Assembly (NCBI GenBank): GCA_013823135.1
Contig: PNLP01000059.1
Location: forward strand, 1 to 44,427
Length of the DNA stretch: 44,427 nucleotides
Reading direction: 5' to 3'
DNA from: Planctomycetaceae bacterium
GTDB taxonomy: Bacteria; Planctomycetota; Planctomycetia; Gemmatales; Gemmataceae
Of this stretch, positions 1 through 11,700 are shown in pieces. The notes under the pieces were generated by a model. That model searched no databases, was not told where the DNA came from, and was given only the letters and a program-made list of their open reading frames with translations. Both the position numbers and the translations under genes were made by a program. The stretch's first letter is position 1, and each line of letters starts with the position of its first letter.

Positions 1-3000
1 ACATGCGAAAGCATGATCCGCAAACTCACCGAACTCGGGAACTCCTTGATGGCTGCTTCGAGAATCGAAGCCGCACCGACGTGATCTTTCTGGGCCAACC
101 GCCAGCGTGCATCAACAACGACGGCTTCCGCCTGCCCATCCGGACCAAGGCCGCGTAGCGTTTCAATCACACTGGCGATCCCAGCAGCATTCCCCGTGTT
201 CAGGTAAATGTCGCCCAAGCCCAGGTGGGCCGGCAAGAAATACGGGTCAGCAACCAGAACTGCCCGCCATACCCCTTCGGCCTCGGCAAACCGCCCTTGC
301 TCCAGCAACATTACAGCCAAGTTATGCCTTCCTCGCACGGCGCGAAGCCCCGCATCGACACTGGCGAAATGATTGCCGTCTTCCTTGCCGTCGATGAGTT
401 GGCGGTACATCGTTTCCGCTTCCTGGAATTGCCGTCGATCCTTCGCCAGATTCCCCGCCATGAACAGCAACTCGGCATCGTCGGGATAATGACCTCGCCC
501 TTCCTGAAGCGTCTGTGCGGCCCTGTTCACATCTCGCGTTTGGGCATGGGAGTGAGCCAGCATCGAATAGAGTTTCCGCACGATGGAATCGTGGGGATGT
601 GATAACGACAAGCTCTTCTCCAGCACACCGATTGCGGATTTGTGGTCGCCCAGTTCCCGATAAACGCACCCCAGATTGAACAGATTGAACGGGCTGTTGG
701 GATTCTCCTGTTCGTCGATCTTCAGAAGCCGAATGTCCCGGTCGAGTTTGCGTCTACGGAGTTTGGGATCGACGTAGCCAACGTGGCGCACGACCACATC
801 CGACCAGCGAACATCCGCTCCGGTCGCGCGAAGCGAAGGCAGGATTTGTTCGTGAACTCGAAACGTCCAGCGATGCTGCGGAGCGTGGCGGAACAACCGG
901 ACGTGATCGACCACCGTGCCGCCTGCGCCGGGCTTGTCCGGCACACAGAAACACTTCATGACGTAGGCGTCATTCTTGCCCGCGAGATTGCCGAACAACG
1001 TCTTCAGCTTCACGCGGTTCTCAGCATCGAGCCGGTCGTCGGCGTCCATCCAGAAGGCGTAGTCACCGGTCGCACGTTCGAGGGCGGCATTGCGAGCAGC
1101 AGCGAAGTGGTCGATCCACGGGAACTCGCCCATCACAGCACCGAATGACTTGGCGATCTCCCGTGTTCGGTCGGTGCTTCCGGTATCCACGACAACCACT
1201 TCATCAACCAGATCACGAACGGTACTCAGGCAATCGCCGAGGTTATGTTCCTCATTCTTCACGATCATGGTGAGGGAGACTCGTGGTTTGCCGTGAGCCA
1301 CGGCCGGAACGGGAGGAACGCTCTTGGCGACGACGATGACCGGTTCATCGCTCAAGATCGGACGACCGATCTGCGGCATCTCCATCGACGACACGGTTGA
1401 CGGGGCTTGCGGCGCGGGTGTGATGTACCTTCGGAATCGAACAGGCGTTTTCGCCCGCAAGACCCGCAAGCGATCTTCGACAACCGAGGCGGTGCGTGCC
1501 CACGTCCACCCCAACGCTGCACGCCGAGCCGCAAGACCACGTTGCTCTCGTTCAACGGCATTCGACACCACTTCACGCAGGATGGTCATGAGTGTGTTGT
1601 CGTCGGGTTCGAGCCACCAGGGGCGGCCGGCCGTGGGCTGATCGCTTACTTTCTCATCCGCGAAGTACCGAAGTTGAGCGGGGACTCGCCAGCACGCAGG
1701 GGGCGGCACAAACTCATCGGTGGGGCCACCCGCCGTCACAACAACCGGCTTGCCACAGGCCATCGCTTCCAGCACAGGCAATGCGAACCCTTCACCGCGA
1801 TACGGGTGAACGAGAACGTCACACGCCGCGTAGAGTCGGGCCAGTTCGTCTTCGGGAAGATCGTTGGCAAGGTAAACGATTTCGGGTGCATTGGGGTTCG
1901 CGCGAAATTGCTCGATCATCTTCTGCGCGGTCTGGTCGCGGTAGAACGTGCCTGTGCCCATGTCCTTCACCACGAGACAAACATCATCCCCGCGCGTGAA
2001 TGCACGCTGGTATGCATTCAGCAGAACAGCGAAGCCTTTGCGGGGAATCGTGCCGCCCACGAACAGCAACTTCACCCGCTTCGTGGTTTCAAGAGGGAGT
2101 GGTTCCAACCCCGGTCGGAAGCGTTCGACATCAACGCCGAGTGGCACGAGTGCCACACGATCATCGGGAATGCCGCTGGCGACGTAAGCTCGCAGCACAC
2201 TTCGTGAATAGGCCCACACTTCATCCACGGTCGTGAGAATGGGTTCGATCCACGCTTGCGGAATGCAGCCGAATTCCCACGGCTGCATCAACACGAGCGG
2301 ACCATTGCCTGCCGGAGCGGTGAAGTTCGGTGGCCACTGGTGCCGCACGGTCACCGCGCCGGGCAGTGGTTTGCCAATCCGGTCCTGGAGTGGTTCCGGC
2401 AACTCGATTGGTGTGAGACCGGGATCGCGTGAGGGTGTGGCGATCAGACTCAACCCGTGTCCCCGTTCGAGAAGTTGCGAACCGATGGCACGATTCACAC
2501 CCGCCAGCGAATGAACGGCGGCGAACTCGCCCTCCCAGTTCACGGCCACCTTCGCCGTTTCGGCGTTTGCACTCGCACCGCTTCCCTCCTCCTTGATGAG
2601 GAAGGCGACCTGCGTGCCTGCAATCCTGTAAACCGGTTCGGCGAAGGCCAACGCCGCAACCGCCTTCTCGACTTCAACCCAGGCAACAGGACTCGGCAAA
2701 TCGTGCCAGACCAAACAACCGCCGCGACGCAGGGCGTGATACGACTTCATCGAATCGGACTTCACGGTCGCGAGATCGTGCCCGCCATCAACGAACACGA
2801 AGTCGAGTGTGCCCAGGCGTGCGAAGTCGAACAGCCGCGAATCGGCGGTGATGAGTTGGGCCTTGTGTGCGGTGCCGAAGTGATTGAGGAACTTGGCGAA
2901 CTGATCGCGGCGGGGCACTTCGTGATCCTGCGATGCCGTTCCTGATTGCGGTGAATCCTCGGCTACGATGCCGATGCTGAAGACCGTGGCATCGGGCGGT

Positions 3001-4886
3001 GTGAGGGCCGTGAGGTTGGCCGTCATCTGCCCCGCTGCGGTGCCGATCTCCAACACCCGTCGCGGATGCAGATGTGACAACAGCGTCAGCACGGCGGTCG
3101 TGTCGTGGGGTGGCGTGAACCCTGACAGGGCATGCTTCGTGTCGGGCTTGCCGAATCGTGCCGAGAAGTCACCGGCCGACATCGACACAAAGCGTGTCCC
3201 TGGCGAATGCGGTGAGCCTGGTGTGGGTGTCGGTTGAGACGCGGCAGCTTGTGGCGTGTCGAGTTCGGCAACAAGTCCCGGTGCGGCTTTCGGGAGAATG
3301 CGTCGTTGTTCGCGAACAGCCGCCGCGCCAACCTGATCTCCACTCGCGGCCAGTGCGGCTTCGAGGGCACGAGCGGCGGGAGCGTCGAACGGATCGTGTT
3401 CGACGGCGAAGCGGAGATGCTCGACGGCGTCACCGAAGCGGTTGACACGAGCCAGTGCGCAACCGAGTGCGGCTCGTGCGGCTGGGATTTGGGGACAGAG
3501 TTCCACAGCAAGTTGGTAAGCGGAGAGTTCGCCCGTTAACTCACCCAGCACAGCAGCGGCACGTCCCTTGAGGAACCTCACCTTCTCTATGTTCTCGGCG
3601 TCAGGATCATCGGGATGGTCGAACCCCGCTCGTTCCCAATCGCAGCGCAGATGATCGAAACGCACGGGGTATGGCACACTCTCGCGTTCGGCGTTCGACA
3701 ACACCGGTTTGCGATCCAGGTCTGACAGCACTCCTCGTAACACAGCAACAGCGGCGTCACGCTGATTGAGCGACAGGAGTGCCGACGCATGCCCAACCGC
3801 GCTCACACGATTGCCGCTGGCTGCCGATTCTGCCAAATGCGGTTCGGCATCGGTCGGTGATTTCACGAGAATGGCAACCCCGTGGCGATCACCAACAGCT
3901 TCAAGATCGGCGATGAGTTGAGGGTCGGCGTTGGGGCCGGTCAGCGACGCTCGTTGCCACACGCGGCCGGCGAGCGACAACTTCCGTGACGAGGCGAGCC
4001 GCTGGGCGGCTCGTTCCCTCACGTCATCCCATCCTGGCCCAGCAACACCAACGGCCGCTTCGATCAGCGACTCGAAGGAATACGCCCGAACTCGTTCTCG
4101 CGCACGGTCCGCGATCTGCCTGCGTGTTGGTTCGTCGGCCAGTAGCTTCTCGACGACGGCCTCGAAGGTGTCGGTGGTGTAGGTGGCGTATTCGACATCG
4201 GGTTGCAGGTAGTCCCGAACTTCCGCGTTGTCGGCTTCTTGGAGAAGCACCGCGCCACTGGCTGCCCCTTCAAACGCGCGGAGGTTGCACTCGCCACGAA
4301 TGGCATGATTGAACACCAGCCTCGCTTGCCGCAGCAAGCTTCGATACTTCGCATCAAAAACTCCCGTGGCGATCCGCACGCGGAATCGTGCGGCGAGCTT
4401 CGCCAGTTGCGTGAGCCACACACCACGTTCCCGTTGAACGGAGGGACTCACGTTCCCGACGAACACCACATCCAGGTTGCGTTCGCCTTCAGGTGTGTCG
4501 ATCTCGGCCATGAAGTGCCGGTCGAGACCATAGAGGTTCGCGGCCGTCGCATGTTCGATTCCGGCTCGACGCAACCGCTCGGCTGAAGGTGCATCGGTGA
4601 GGACAAGATCGGCCAACGGCAGCAGATGCCGGAAGCCGTGCCACAACAAATTGGGATCGTGAGCGAGTGCGACAACGGGAACCGGAGCCGACCACACCCA
4701 CGATGGAACTGACGTATAGCCCGGCCAGAGAAGTATCGCTTCGGGCAACGGTGCCGCACCCACTGCCGACTCCCACGACGAACACTCCGCCGAGAACGTC
4801 GCCCAACGTCCCGACGCAACCGGTGCGGCCAGGAAGCGATCCGTGAAGGTGGGGTTATCAACTGGTCCGAACAGGAACTGGTGCAT
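1..4886 (-). CDS. Composite glycosyltransferase/methyltransferase with TPRs (3' end outside window)
   Basis: One uninterrupted minus-strand frame of 1,628 codons starts at ATG 4886 and leaves the window at base 1. Rough domains: a GT1/CgeB-like glycosyltransferase (residues 1-300, with NHAIRGECNLRAFEGAASG near 190-215); TPR-like helices (330-520); a class I SAM methyltransferase (VLEIGTAAGQMTANL near 610, FVDGGHD near 700); a GT4 glycosyltransferase (LFVGGTIPRKGF near 940, GEGFALPVLEAMACGKPVV near 1035); a GT2 glycosyltransferase (SLTMIVKNEEHNL near 1205, VVVDTGSTDRT near 1230, WMDADDRLDA near 1280); and TPRs to the edge. GT2 enzymes with KNEE and DTGSTD motifs transfer sugars from nucleotide-sugar donors. 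The fusion suggests a cytoplasmic machine that builds a methylated glycan or glycosylates surface protein. A weak GTGAG ribosome site precedes the ATG. Function is inferred from domains; the frame is certain. Confidence 0.9.
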   Translation of the reverse strand, partial: MHQFLFGPVDNPTFTDRFLAAPVASGRWATFSAECSSWESAVGAAPLPEAILLWPGYTSVPSWVWSAPVPVVALAHDPNLLWHGFRHLLPLADLVLTDAPSAERLRRAGIEHATAANLYGLDRHFMAEIDTPEGERNLDVVFVGNVSPSVQRERGVWLTQLAKLAARFRVRIATGVFDAKYRSLLRQARLVFNHAIRGECNLRAFEGAASGAVLLQEADNAEVRDYLQPDVEYATYTTDTFEAVVEKLLADEPTRRQIADRARERVRAYSFESLIEAAVGVAGPGWDDVRERAAQRLASSRKLSLAGRVWQRASLTGPNADPQLIADLEAVGDRHGVAILVKSPTDAEPHLAESAASGNRVSAVGHASALLSLNQRDAAVAVLRGVLSDLDRKPVLSNAERESVPYPVRFDHLRCDWERAGFDHPDDPDAENIEKVRFLKGRAAAVLGELTGELSAYQLAVELCPQIPAARAALGCALARVNRFGDAVEHLRFAVEHDPFDAPAARALEAALAASGDQVGAAAVREQRRILPKAAPGLVAELDTPQAAASQPTPTPGSPHSPGTRFVSMSAGDFSARFGKPDTKHALSGFTPPHDTTAVLTLLSHLHPRRVLEIGTAAGQMTANLTALTPPDATVFSIGIVAEDSPQSGTASQDHEVPRRDQFAKFLNHFGTAHKAQLITADSRLFDFARLGTLDFVFVDGGHDLATVKSDSMKSYHALRRGGCLVWHDLPSPVAWVEVEKAVAALAFAEPVYRIAGTQVAFLIKEEGSGASANAETAKVAVNWEGEFAAVHSLAGVNRAIGSQLLERGHGLSLIATPSRDPGLTPIELPEPLQDRIGKPLPGAVTVRHQWPPNFTAPAGNGPLVLMQPWEFGCIPQAWIEPILTTVDEVWAYSRSVLRAYVASGIPDDRVALVPLGVDVERFRPGLEPLPLETTKRVKLLFVGGTIPRKGFAVLLNAYQRAFTRGDDVCLVVKDMGTGTFYRDQTAQKMIEQFRANPNAPEIVYLANDLPEDELARLYAACDVLVHPYRGEGFALPVLEAMACGKPVVVTAGGPTDEFVPPPACWRVPAQLRYFADEKVSDQPTAGRPWWLEPDDNTLMTILREVVSNAVEREQRGLAARRAALGWTWARTASVVEDRLRVLRAKTPVRFRRYITPAPQAPSTVSSMEMPQIGRPILSDEPVIVVAKSVPPVPAVAHGKPRVSLTMIVKNEEHNLGDCLSTVRDLVDEVVVVDTGSTDRTREIAKSFGAVMGEFPWIDHFAAARNAALERATGDYAFWMDADDRLDAENRVKLKTLFGNLAGKNDAYVMKCFCVPDKPGAGGTVVDHVRLFRHAPQHRWTFRVHEQILPSLRATGADVRWSDVVVRHVGYVDPKLRRRKLDRDIRLLKIDEQENPNSPFNLFNLGCVYRELGDHKSAIGVLEKSLSLSHPHDSIVRKLYSMLAHSHAQTRDVNRAAQTLQEGRGHYPDDAELLFMAGNLAKDRRQFQEAETMYRQLIDGKEDGNHFASVDAGLRAVRGRHNLAVMLLEQGRFAEAEGVWRAVLVADPYFLPAHLGLGDIYLNTGNAAGIASVIETLRGLGPDGQAEAVVVDARWRLAQKDHVGAASILEAAIKEFPSSVSLRIMLSH

Positions 4887-5619
4887 GGCGAACTCACGGG
4901 TGTTTGGTGGAATGCACAGGAGCAAGGATGCGTTGTGAATCGGTGGTTGTCGAGCAATTCGAGAATTCACCGAGGGTGAAGTTCCTGACCGATGCCACGC
5001 GATTTAACACACGCCATGATAGCTCACAAATGTACAGATGCGATCTGGGAGTGCTATCATTTCCGGGATCGTGGAAGTGGAAGTGAACCGGTCACATTTT
5101 TCGAGATTCTCCAGACGTTGCCGATCTTCTGAATCCACCAAGCGTTAGCGATCTCACCTGTCCCTTTGCTTCCGCGAAATCTGACAAATCCACTTCGCTC
5201 GGAGTTGACAGAGTCACTGTCATCCGGAATAGTAGTGGTATTATGTTCACCATGTTCGCGAATCAGTGTGATCGGTCAATTCCACCACAACGACCTTCGT
5301 CAAAGTGCAAGTCTTGAGGTCTCAACCGATCCAACCACCGCGAGGTTCACGATGCCCACGCTCACGTGCAACGAATTTTTCGGCAGACCGCGTTCGTCGA
5401 GATCGACCCACACCCGGGTTCCGAACGTCAGCAACGCCCATCCACGACCCACAATTGTTGGACTGCAACCTCTGTTTCAGTCACGACTTGGGACAACTCT
5501 GACAATCCGAATGGAATCCCTGACACATTGCTCGGCTGTTGCTCGATTCAAAAGGAAGGATGTCGCTTTTATGAATACAACCTGATGCCAAAACGGTATT
5601 GCATTCACGAGATTTTCAA
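4887..5619. other. Divergent intergenic region with possible distal promoter
   Basis: This spacer separates the leftward glycosyltransferase from the rightward Rhs gene and is AT-richer than its surroundings. No convincing gene is seen. At 5205-5210 there is a perfect TTGACA, with AATAGT (4 of 6 matches to TATAAT) 17 bases later at 5228-5233. A perfect inverted repeat TGACAG-N5-CTGTCA (5206-5222) overlaps this -35 box and could be an operator. Both readings rest on motif matching only. Confidence 0.3.
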
Positions 5620-5648
5620 TTGACACAGTCATGCATGTGCAGTCTGAT
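5620..5648 (+). promoter_or_regulatory. Candidate sigma-70-type promoter of the Rhs gene
   Basis: TTGACA at 5620-5625 is a perfect -35 consensus, followed after 17 bases by TCTGAT at 5643-5648 (4 of 6 matches to TATAAT). Transcription would begin near 5655, leaving a leader of about 60 bases before the ATG at 5715. The location argues against the earlier in-frame ATG at 5631, which lies inside the promoter. Confidence 0.4.
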
Positions 5649-5714
5649 TTGCCCCATACGATCTCCCGTTCATCACCCCCATCATTTGTTTCACACCACG
5701 AATCAGGTGTTATC

Positions 5715-8700
5715 ATGTCCCGTCGCTCGTGGTTGGCTCGTCCGTGGTTCCAAACCGATCTCTTCGCCGCACTCGACCGCCTGAAATCGTGGTCGGCCGC
5801 TCTCCAGCGGCGACTCCAGGCCGTGGTCGCAGTCCCAACGGATTTCGTCACGGGTTACTGGACCGAGGTGGATTCCCAACGTCTCAAGAACCACGCACTG
5901 ACTTTCCGGCCCCAGATTGACGCCCTCGAACTGCGGATGCTCCCCGCTGCCATCACCGAGTTCACTCCACCGACGAGCAACAACGGAGCCGTCGATATCA
6001 TGCCCAACCCCGCCAACGGCGGGCTGATCTACGTCGGCTACAACACCGGGCAACTCGGCCGCGTCGCACCCGACGGCACGATCACCGAGGTGTCGCTCAC
6101 CAGTGCCACGTCCACGCCCGCCGATGTTGCGGTCACCCCAGATGGGACCGCGTGGGTGGGCGGCTGGGACAGCCCGGTCGTCGCCCGTGTGGCACCCGAC
6201 AACACCATCACCTCCATCTCCATCACGGGCGGCGGCGACAAACCCAACGGCATGTGCGTCGGACCGGACGGCTTCGTCTGGTTCACGACCTACAGCGGCA
6301 ACCGCATCGGCAAGATTGATCCCTCCAACAATGCCGTGACCGAATACTCGGTCGGTTCGGGCACGACACCGCTCGACATCGTGGCCGGGCCTGATGGCAA
6401 AATCTGGTTCACGATGAACGGCACGGGCAAGGTCGCCAAGATCAACACCGATGGCACCGGACTCACGGAATACAGCCTCGGCAGTGGAACGGGTCCGTGG
6501 GGGCTGGCCCCCGGTGCCGACGGCAAGATGTACGTCGCCAACAACAGTTCGCACCAAATCGCGGTCGTGACCACCGGTGGGAGCGTGACCACCTACAACC
6601 TCGCTTCGGGGAGCAGTCCGTGGGCGGTGACTCAGGGGCCAGACGGCACGGTCTGGTTCGCCGAGGCCGGAACCAACAAGGTTGGTCGAATCGACGCGAG
6701 CGGCACCATCACCGAGTTGAGCTTGCCCACTTCGGGGAGCTTCCCCACGGGGATCGCAAGCCTCCCCGCTTCGTCGTTGCGTTCGGGAACGATCTGGGTG
6801 ACGGAACTGAACACGGGCAAGATCGCTCGCATCGAATCCTTCGCCAGCATCACGGGAATCTCGACAGATTCGGGTGCCTCGGCATCCGATGGGATCACGA
6901 CCGACACGACGCCCACCCTTTCGGGAACGGCGAACCCCAACGCCACGGTCACCATTTACGCGAAGGGGCCATCCGATTCCTCGCCCGTGGTCGTGGGAAC
7001 CACCACGGCGTCGGGAGGCGGAACGTGGTCGTTCACGTCCTCTGCACTCACCGACGCCCGGTATGCGTTCTCGGTCTCGGCATCACTTGTGGGCTTGATC
7101 TCGCCGGCAGACATCACCACGACGACGGTCACGGTCGATACCACCGCACCAAGCGTGACGCTCGCCACCGATAACCCCAGTGGGGGAACGCGACCCACGA
7201 TCACCGTCTCGGCCACGGATTCTGGTGGTATCGCCGAATCCAGCACCGTCACTCTCGATGTGGACTTGAACAACGACGGGGATTTCTCGGACTCGGGAGA
7301 GACGGGTTACGCCACCGCTCCGCTCGTCGGCGGTATCGCCACGTTCAACAGTTACACGTCCCTGACCGCCAACACGACCGTTCGCTTCCAGACCAGGGTC
7401 ACCGATCTCGCGGGCAACGAAGGCACGTCGAGTCCTTCCACAGTTGCCATTCGGCCGACGGGAATCACTCGCTGGGCCGTGGGCAGTGGAGCCACGGACA
7501 TCACGCCCGACCCATCCACCGGCGGACTCACCTTCGTCGATTTCAACGCCGGGAAACTCGGTCGTGTGGCGGCCGACGGCACGATCACTGAAATCTCGCT
7601 CAGCGGTTACACGTCCACCCCCGCCGATGTTGCGGTCACTTCGGACGGAACCGCGTGGGTCGGCGGCTGGGACAGCCCAGTTGTCGTGCGTGTGGCACCC
7701 GACAACACCATGACGGCAATTTCGATTCCCGGCAGCGGCGACAAGCCCAATGGCATGTGCGTCGGCCCCGATGGTTTCGTCTGGTTCACCACATTTGGCG
7801 GCAACCGCATCGGCAAGATCGACCCGTCCAGCAATGCCGTCACGGAATACTCGGTAGGTTCGGGCACAACCACGCTCGACATCGTTGCGGGTTCCGACGG
7901 CAAAATCTGGTTCACCATGCTCGGCACGGGCAAAGTGGCCAAGATTAACACCGATGGCACCGGACTCACGGAGTACAGCCTTGGAAGCGGAACGGGTCCG
8001 TGGGGGCTGGCCCCCGGTGCCGACGGCAAGATGTACGTCGCCAACAACGGGTCCAGCCAACTCTCCGTCGTCACCACCAGTGGAACTGTGACGACCTACA
8101 ACCTGACATCTGGCAGCAATCCGTGGTCGGTGGCTCAAGGGCCGGATGGCACGATCTGGTTCGCGGAATCGGGGACCGGCAAGGCGGCCCGCATTGATGC
8201 CAGCGGCACCATCTCCGAAGTCGATTTGTACTCGCCCAGCGGTATGCCGACCGGCATCGCCAGCCTCCCAGCCACCAGCACGCGATCCGGCACCATCTGG
8301 CTCACCGAAATGAGTGGCAACCAGATTGTCCGGATCGAGGCCACCGCTTCGATCACGGGAGTGACCGACGACACGGGAGCATCGACCTACGATGCGGTCA
8401 CGACCGACACCACGCCCACCCTTGTCGGGCAGGCGACACCGAACTCCACAGTGACCATTTACCGCCAGGGTCCGCTCGACTCGGCTCCCGTGGTGATCGG
8501 CACGACCACGGCCTCGGCCGGCGGAACGTGGTCGTTCACGAATCCCAGCACGCTGACCGACGGAACCTATCGGTTCTCGGTGCAGGACACTCTGCTCGGT
8601 CTCGTGTCACCCGTTTCGACGCCGACCACGGTGACGGTCGATACCACCGCTCCGTCCGTGTCGCTCCAGGTCACGACCCCGACCTTTGACCTGACGCCCG

Positions 8701-11700
8701 AGATCGTGGTCACGGCCTTCGATCTCGCCGGCTTCCCGACCTCGGGCACCGCCTCGCTCGATGTCGATTTGAACAACGACGGGGACTATTCGGATTCGGG
8801 CGAGACCGGTTACGTCACCACGACCGCGACGAACGGCGTCGCGACCTTCGATGGCTACCGCGTGCTGGAACCCGGCCGCACCTATCAGTTCCGGGCACGG
8901 CTCTCCGATCTCGCGGGCAACGAAGGCACATCGAGTTCGACGAGCGTCCAGGTTCAGAATTCTTCGACTTCGTTGACGACCGTCTCGGTGACGCCAGGGA
9001 ACCGCTCGGGTTACGCGGGGATGCGCGGTTCGTCCGTCAACGCTCTGTTCGCGACCGGGAATGTGACGGCGACGCACCATCTCCAGATTGACGTGAGCGG
9101 GAGCGCCTGTTCCGAGTGTAGCGACAACTTGATCTACAACTCCCAGGAGTCCTCGCCGAATCCCGTGGTACAGGCTGTTATCCAGAGCAGCAACGCCAGT
9201 GCCCGACCCAACTCCGTGGTCGCCACGCTCACCTGGGATGGAAGTTCTGCGGGTTCCAAGACTTTCACGGCTGCGGACATGGCGAACCTATCGATGGGTG
9301 GTGCCTGGGTTTTCGGCATCTCGCCCTCGTCGGGTGCCAGCCTCAGCACGGGCCGACACACCTACTCACTCCAACTCGATCTCGATTTCGGACCTGCTGG
9401 CACCGTCACCCGAACCGTCACGGGCCAGACGTTCCTGGTGAACCGCTCGACCAGCCCGTATGGTGCGGGCTGGTCGTATCAGAACACCGACACGCTGGTT
9501 TCTATCTCGGCCTCGGGTTCTTACCCAGCAGGCGTCATGCGGCTCTACGGTCGCGGCGGCTGGGGGTTCTACACGGACAGCGGTTCAGGCACCTACACCA
9601 GCCCGGCCGGAGACGCGGGCACCCTGATCGCTTCGGGAGGCGGTTGGCAGTACACCGCCTTCGACGGCGACATCCGCACGTTCGATAGCAGCGGCCGAAT
9701 GACTTCGGCCTACTACTCCAACACGCGCACGACACTGACGTACAGCTACGTCGGCGCGGCGGCGGGCACGGCCACGCAACTCGACACGATTGCGTCGTCG
9801 GACGGCTCCGTGGCCGTGTTCAACTACACGGGAAGCATCCTGGCCACCGTGCAGGCCAAGGGCGTTCCCATCAGCCCAGGGGTTTACGACCCCCTGGCCT
9901 TGCGAACGACAACGATGACCTATTCGGGGACGGACCTGACACAGATCACGAACTCCGACGGCAAGACTCACGACCTGACGTACAACGGCTCGCACGACCT
10001 GACCTGTGATGTCACCGGCGACGCGAAGATTTCGTACAGCTACGACTCCGTGACGGGTCTGGCGACTGGCTTCACGTTGGGTGCCGATCCCATCGTGCGG
10101 TCGTCGGCCGGTGCGGAGGTAGAAACCGCTGGTCCGGCGAACTCGGTGCCGTCGCTTTACACCGACGCGTTGGGCCACGTCTGGAAAACGTGGTACAACA
10201 CGGCGGGCGAGGTCATCAAGACCCAGAATCCCGTGGGAGCCATCGAGACCTTCGAGCGGAACTCGAACGGTTACGTCACCAAGGACACCGATCCGCTGGG
10301 TCGGGTGACGACTTACACGGTGGATTCGACGGGGGCGATCACGAGCGAAATCCGGCCCGACAGCAGTTCGGCCTCGTGGGTCTATGGAGGGGCCAATCAC
10401 AGCCTGACGAGCTATGTGGATTACAACGGCGGCGTTTACACTTTCACGAACGACAGCGACGGCAACCAACTCACCGCGACCGACCCGCTGAATCACACGA
10501 CGTCGATGACCTACGACGACGGCCTGCTGGAGACCGTCACCGATGCCGAAGGGAACGTTACGACCTTCGTCTATGATGCCCATCGCCGGCTGGTGAATGC
10601 GCTCGTTGGCGGCGCGGTCACGGGGACCACGGGTTACGATTCACGAGGAAACGCGAACACATTCACGGACCCGCTCGGTAACGTCACGACCTCGACATTT
10701 GATGGGGTGGGTCGCGTCCTGACGACGACAGACGCACTGGGGAACACGACCAGTTATTCGTATTCCGCCAGTGGGTTGCTGCGGTCGATGACCGATGCCC
10801 TGGGGCAGGTCACGAGCTTTGCTTACGATGACGCGGGCCGCCAGACCGTTCAGATCGACGCTTACGGCACGGGCTTGGCGCGACGAACGACCACGGTTTA
10901 TGACGGCATCGGGCAAGTGATCGCTCAAGTTGATGCACTCGGGAATCGAACGACCAGTGTTTACGATGGGGCGGGGCAAGTGACCGCGATGGTTGACACG
11001 CTCGGCAACCGAACGAGCATGGCCTACAACCTCGCGGGCGAAATGACGGGGGTGACGGACGCGCTCAACCGTGCAACTGCGTTCCATTACGATTTGCTCG
11101 GACGGCTCGAAGCCGTGACGGATGCGCTGGGCAACACTACGACCAGCGTTTACGACGCCAACTCGAACGTCCTGGCGGTGGTGGACGCACTCGGCCACCG
11201 CATCACGAGCGTTTACGATGCCGGCGACCGGCTGATTGCTTCGGTTAATGCGTTGGGTGATCGCACGAGCTACGGCTATGACGCGGCGAATCGCTCGATC
11301 AACTTCACCGACCCCAACGGCAACGTGACCACCACAGGTTACGATGCCCGGAGCCGCGTGTCGTTCAGGCAGGATGCACTCGGGAATCGCACCACCTCGA
11401 ATTACGATGCGGCCGACAACCTCGTCAGCATGACCGATCCCAACGGGCACACCTCCACCATCATTTATGACGCTCTGAACCGCGCCGTGGCTCAGGTCGA
11501 TGCACTGGGCAATCGCAGCACGGCTGTGTTCGATTCCGTTGGGAACATGACAGCTTCGGTCGATGCGAACGGCAATCGCACGACCTCGGTTTACGACGAG
11601 TTGAACCGGGCCGTGGCGACCGTTGACGCGCTCGGGAATGCGTGGACAACTGTTTATGACGCCGATGATCGCGTGGTGGCCAGAGTGGACCCACTCGGCA

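Noticed and set aside
5631..5714. Earlier start of the Rhs protein at 5631
   Set aside because: There is no ribosome site, and the codons fall within a good promoter. ATG 5715 with AGGTG is better.
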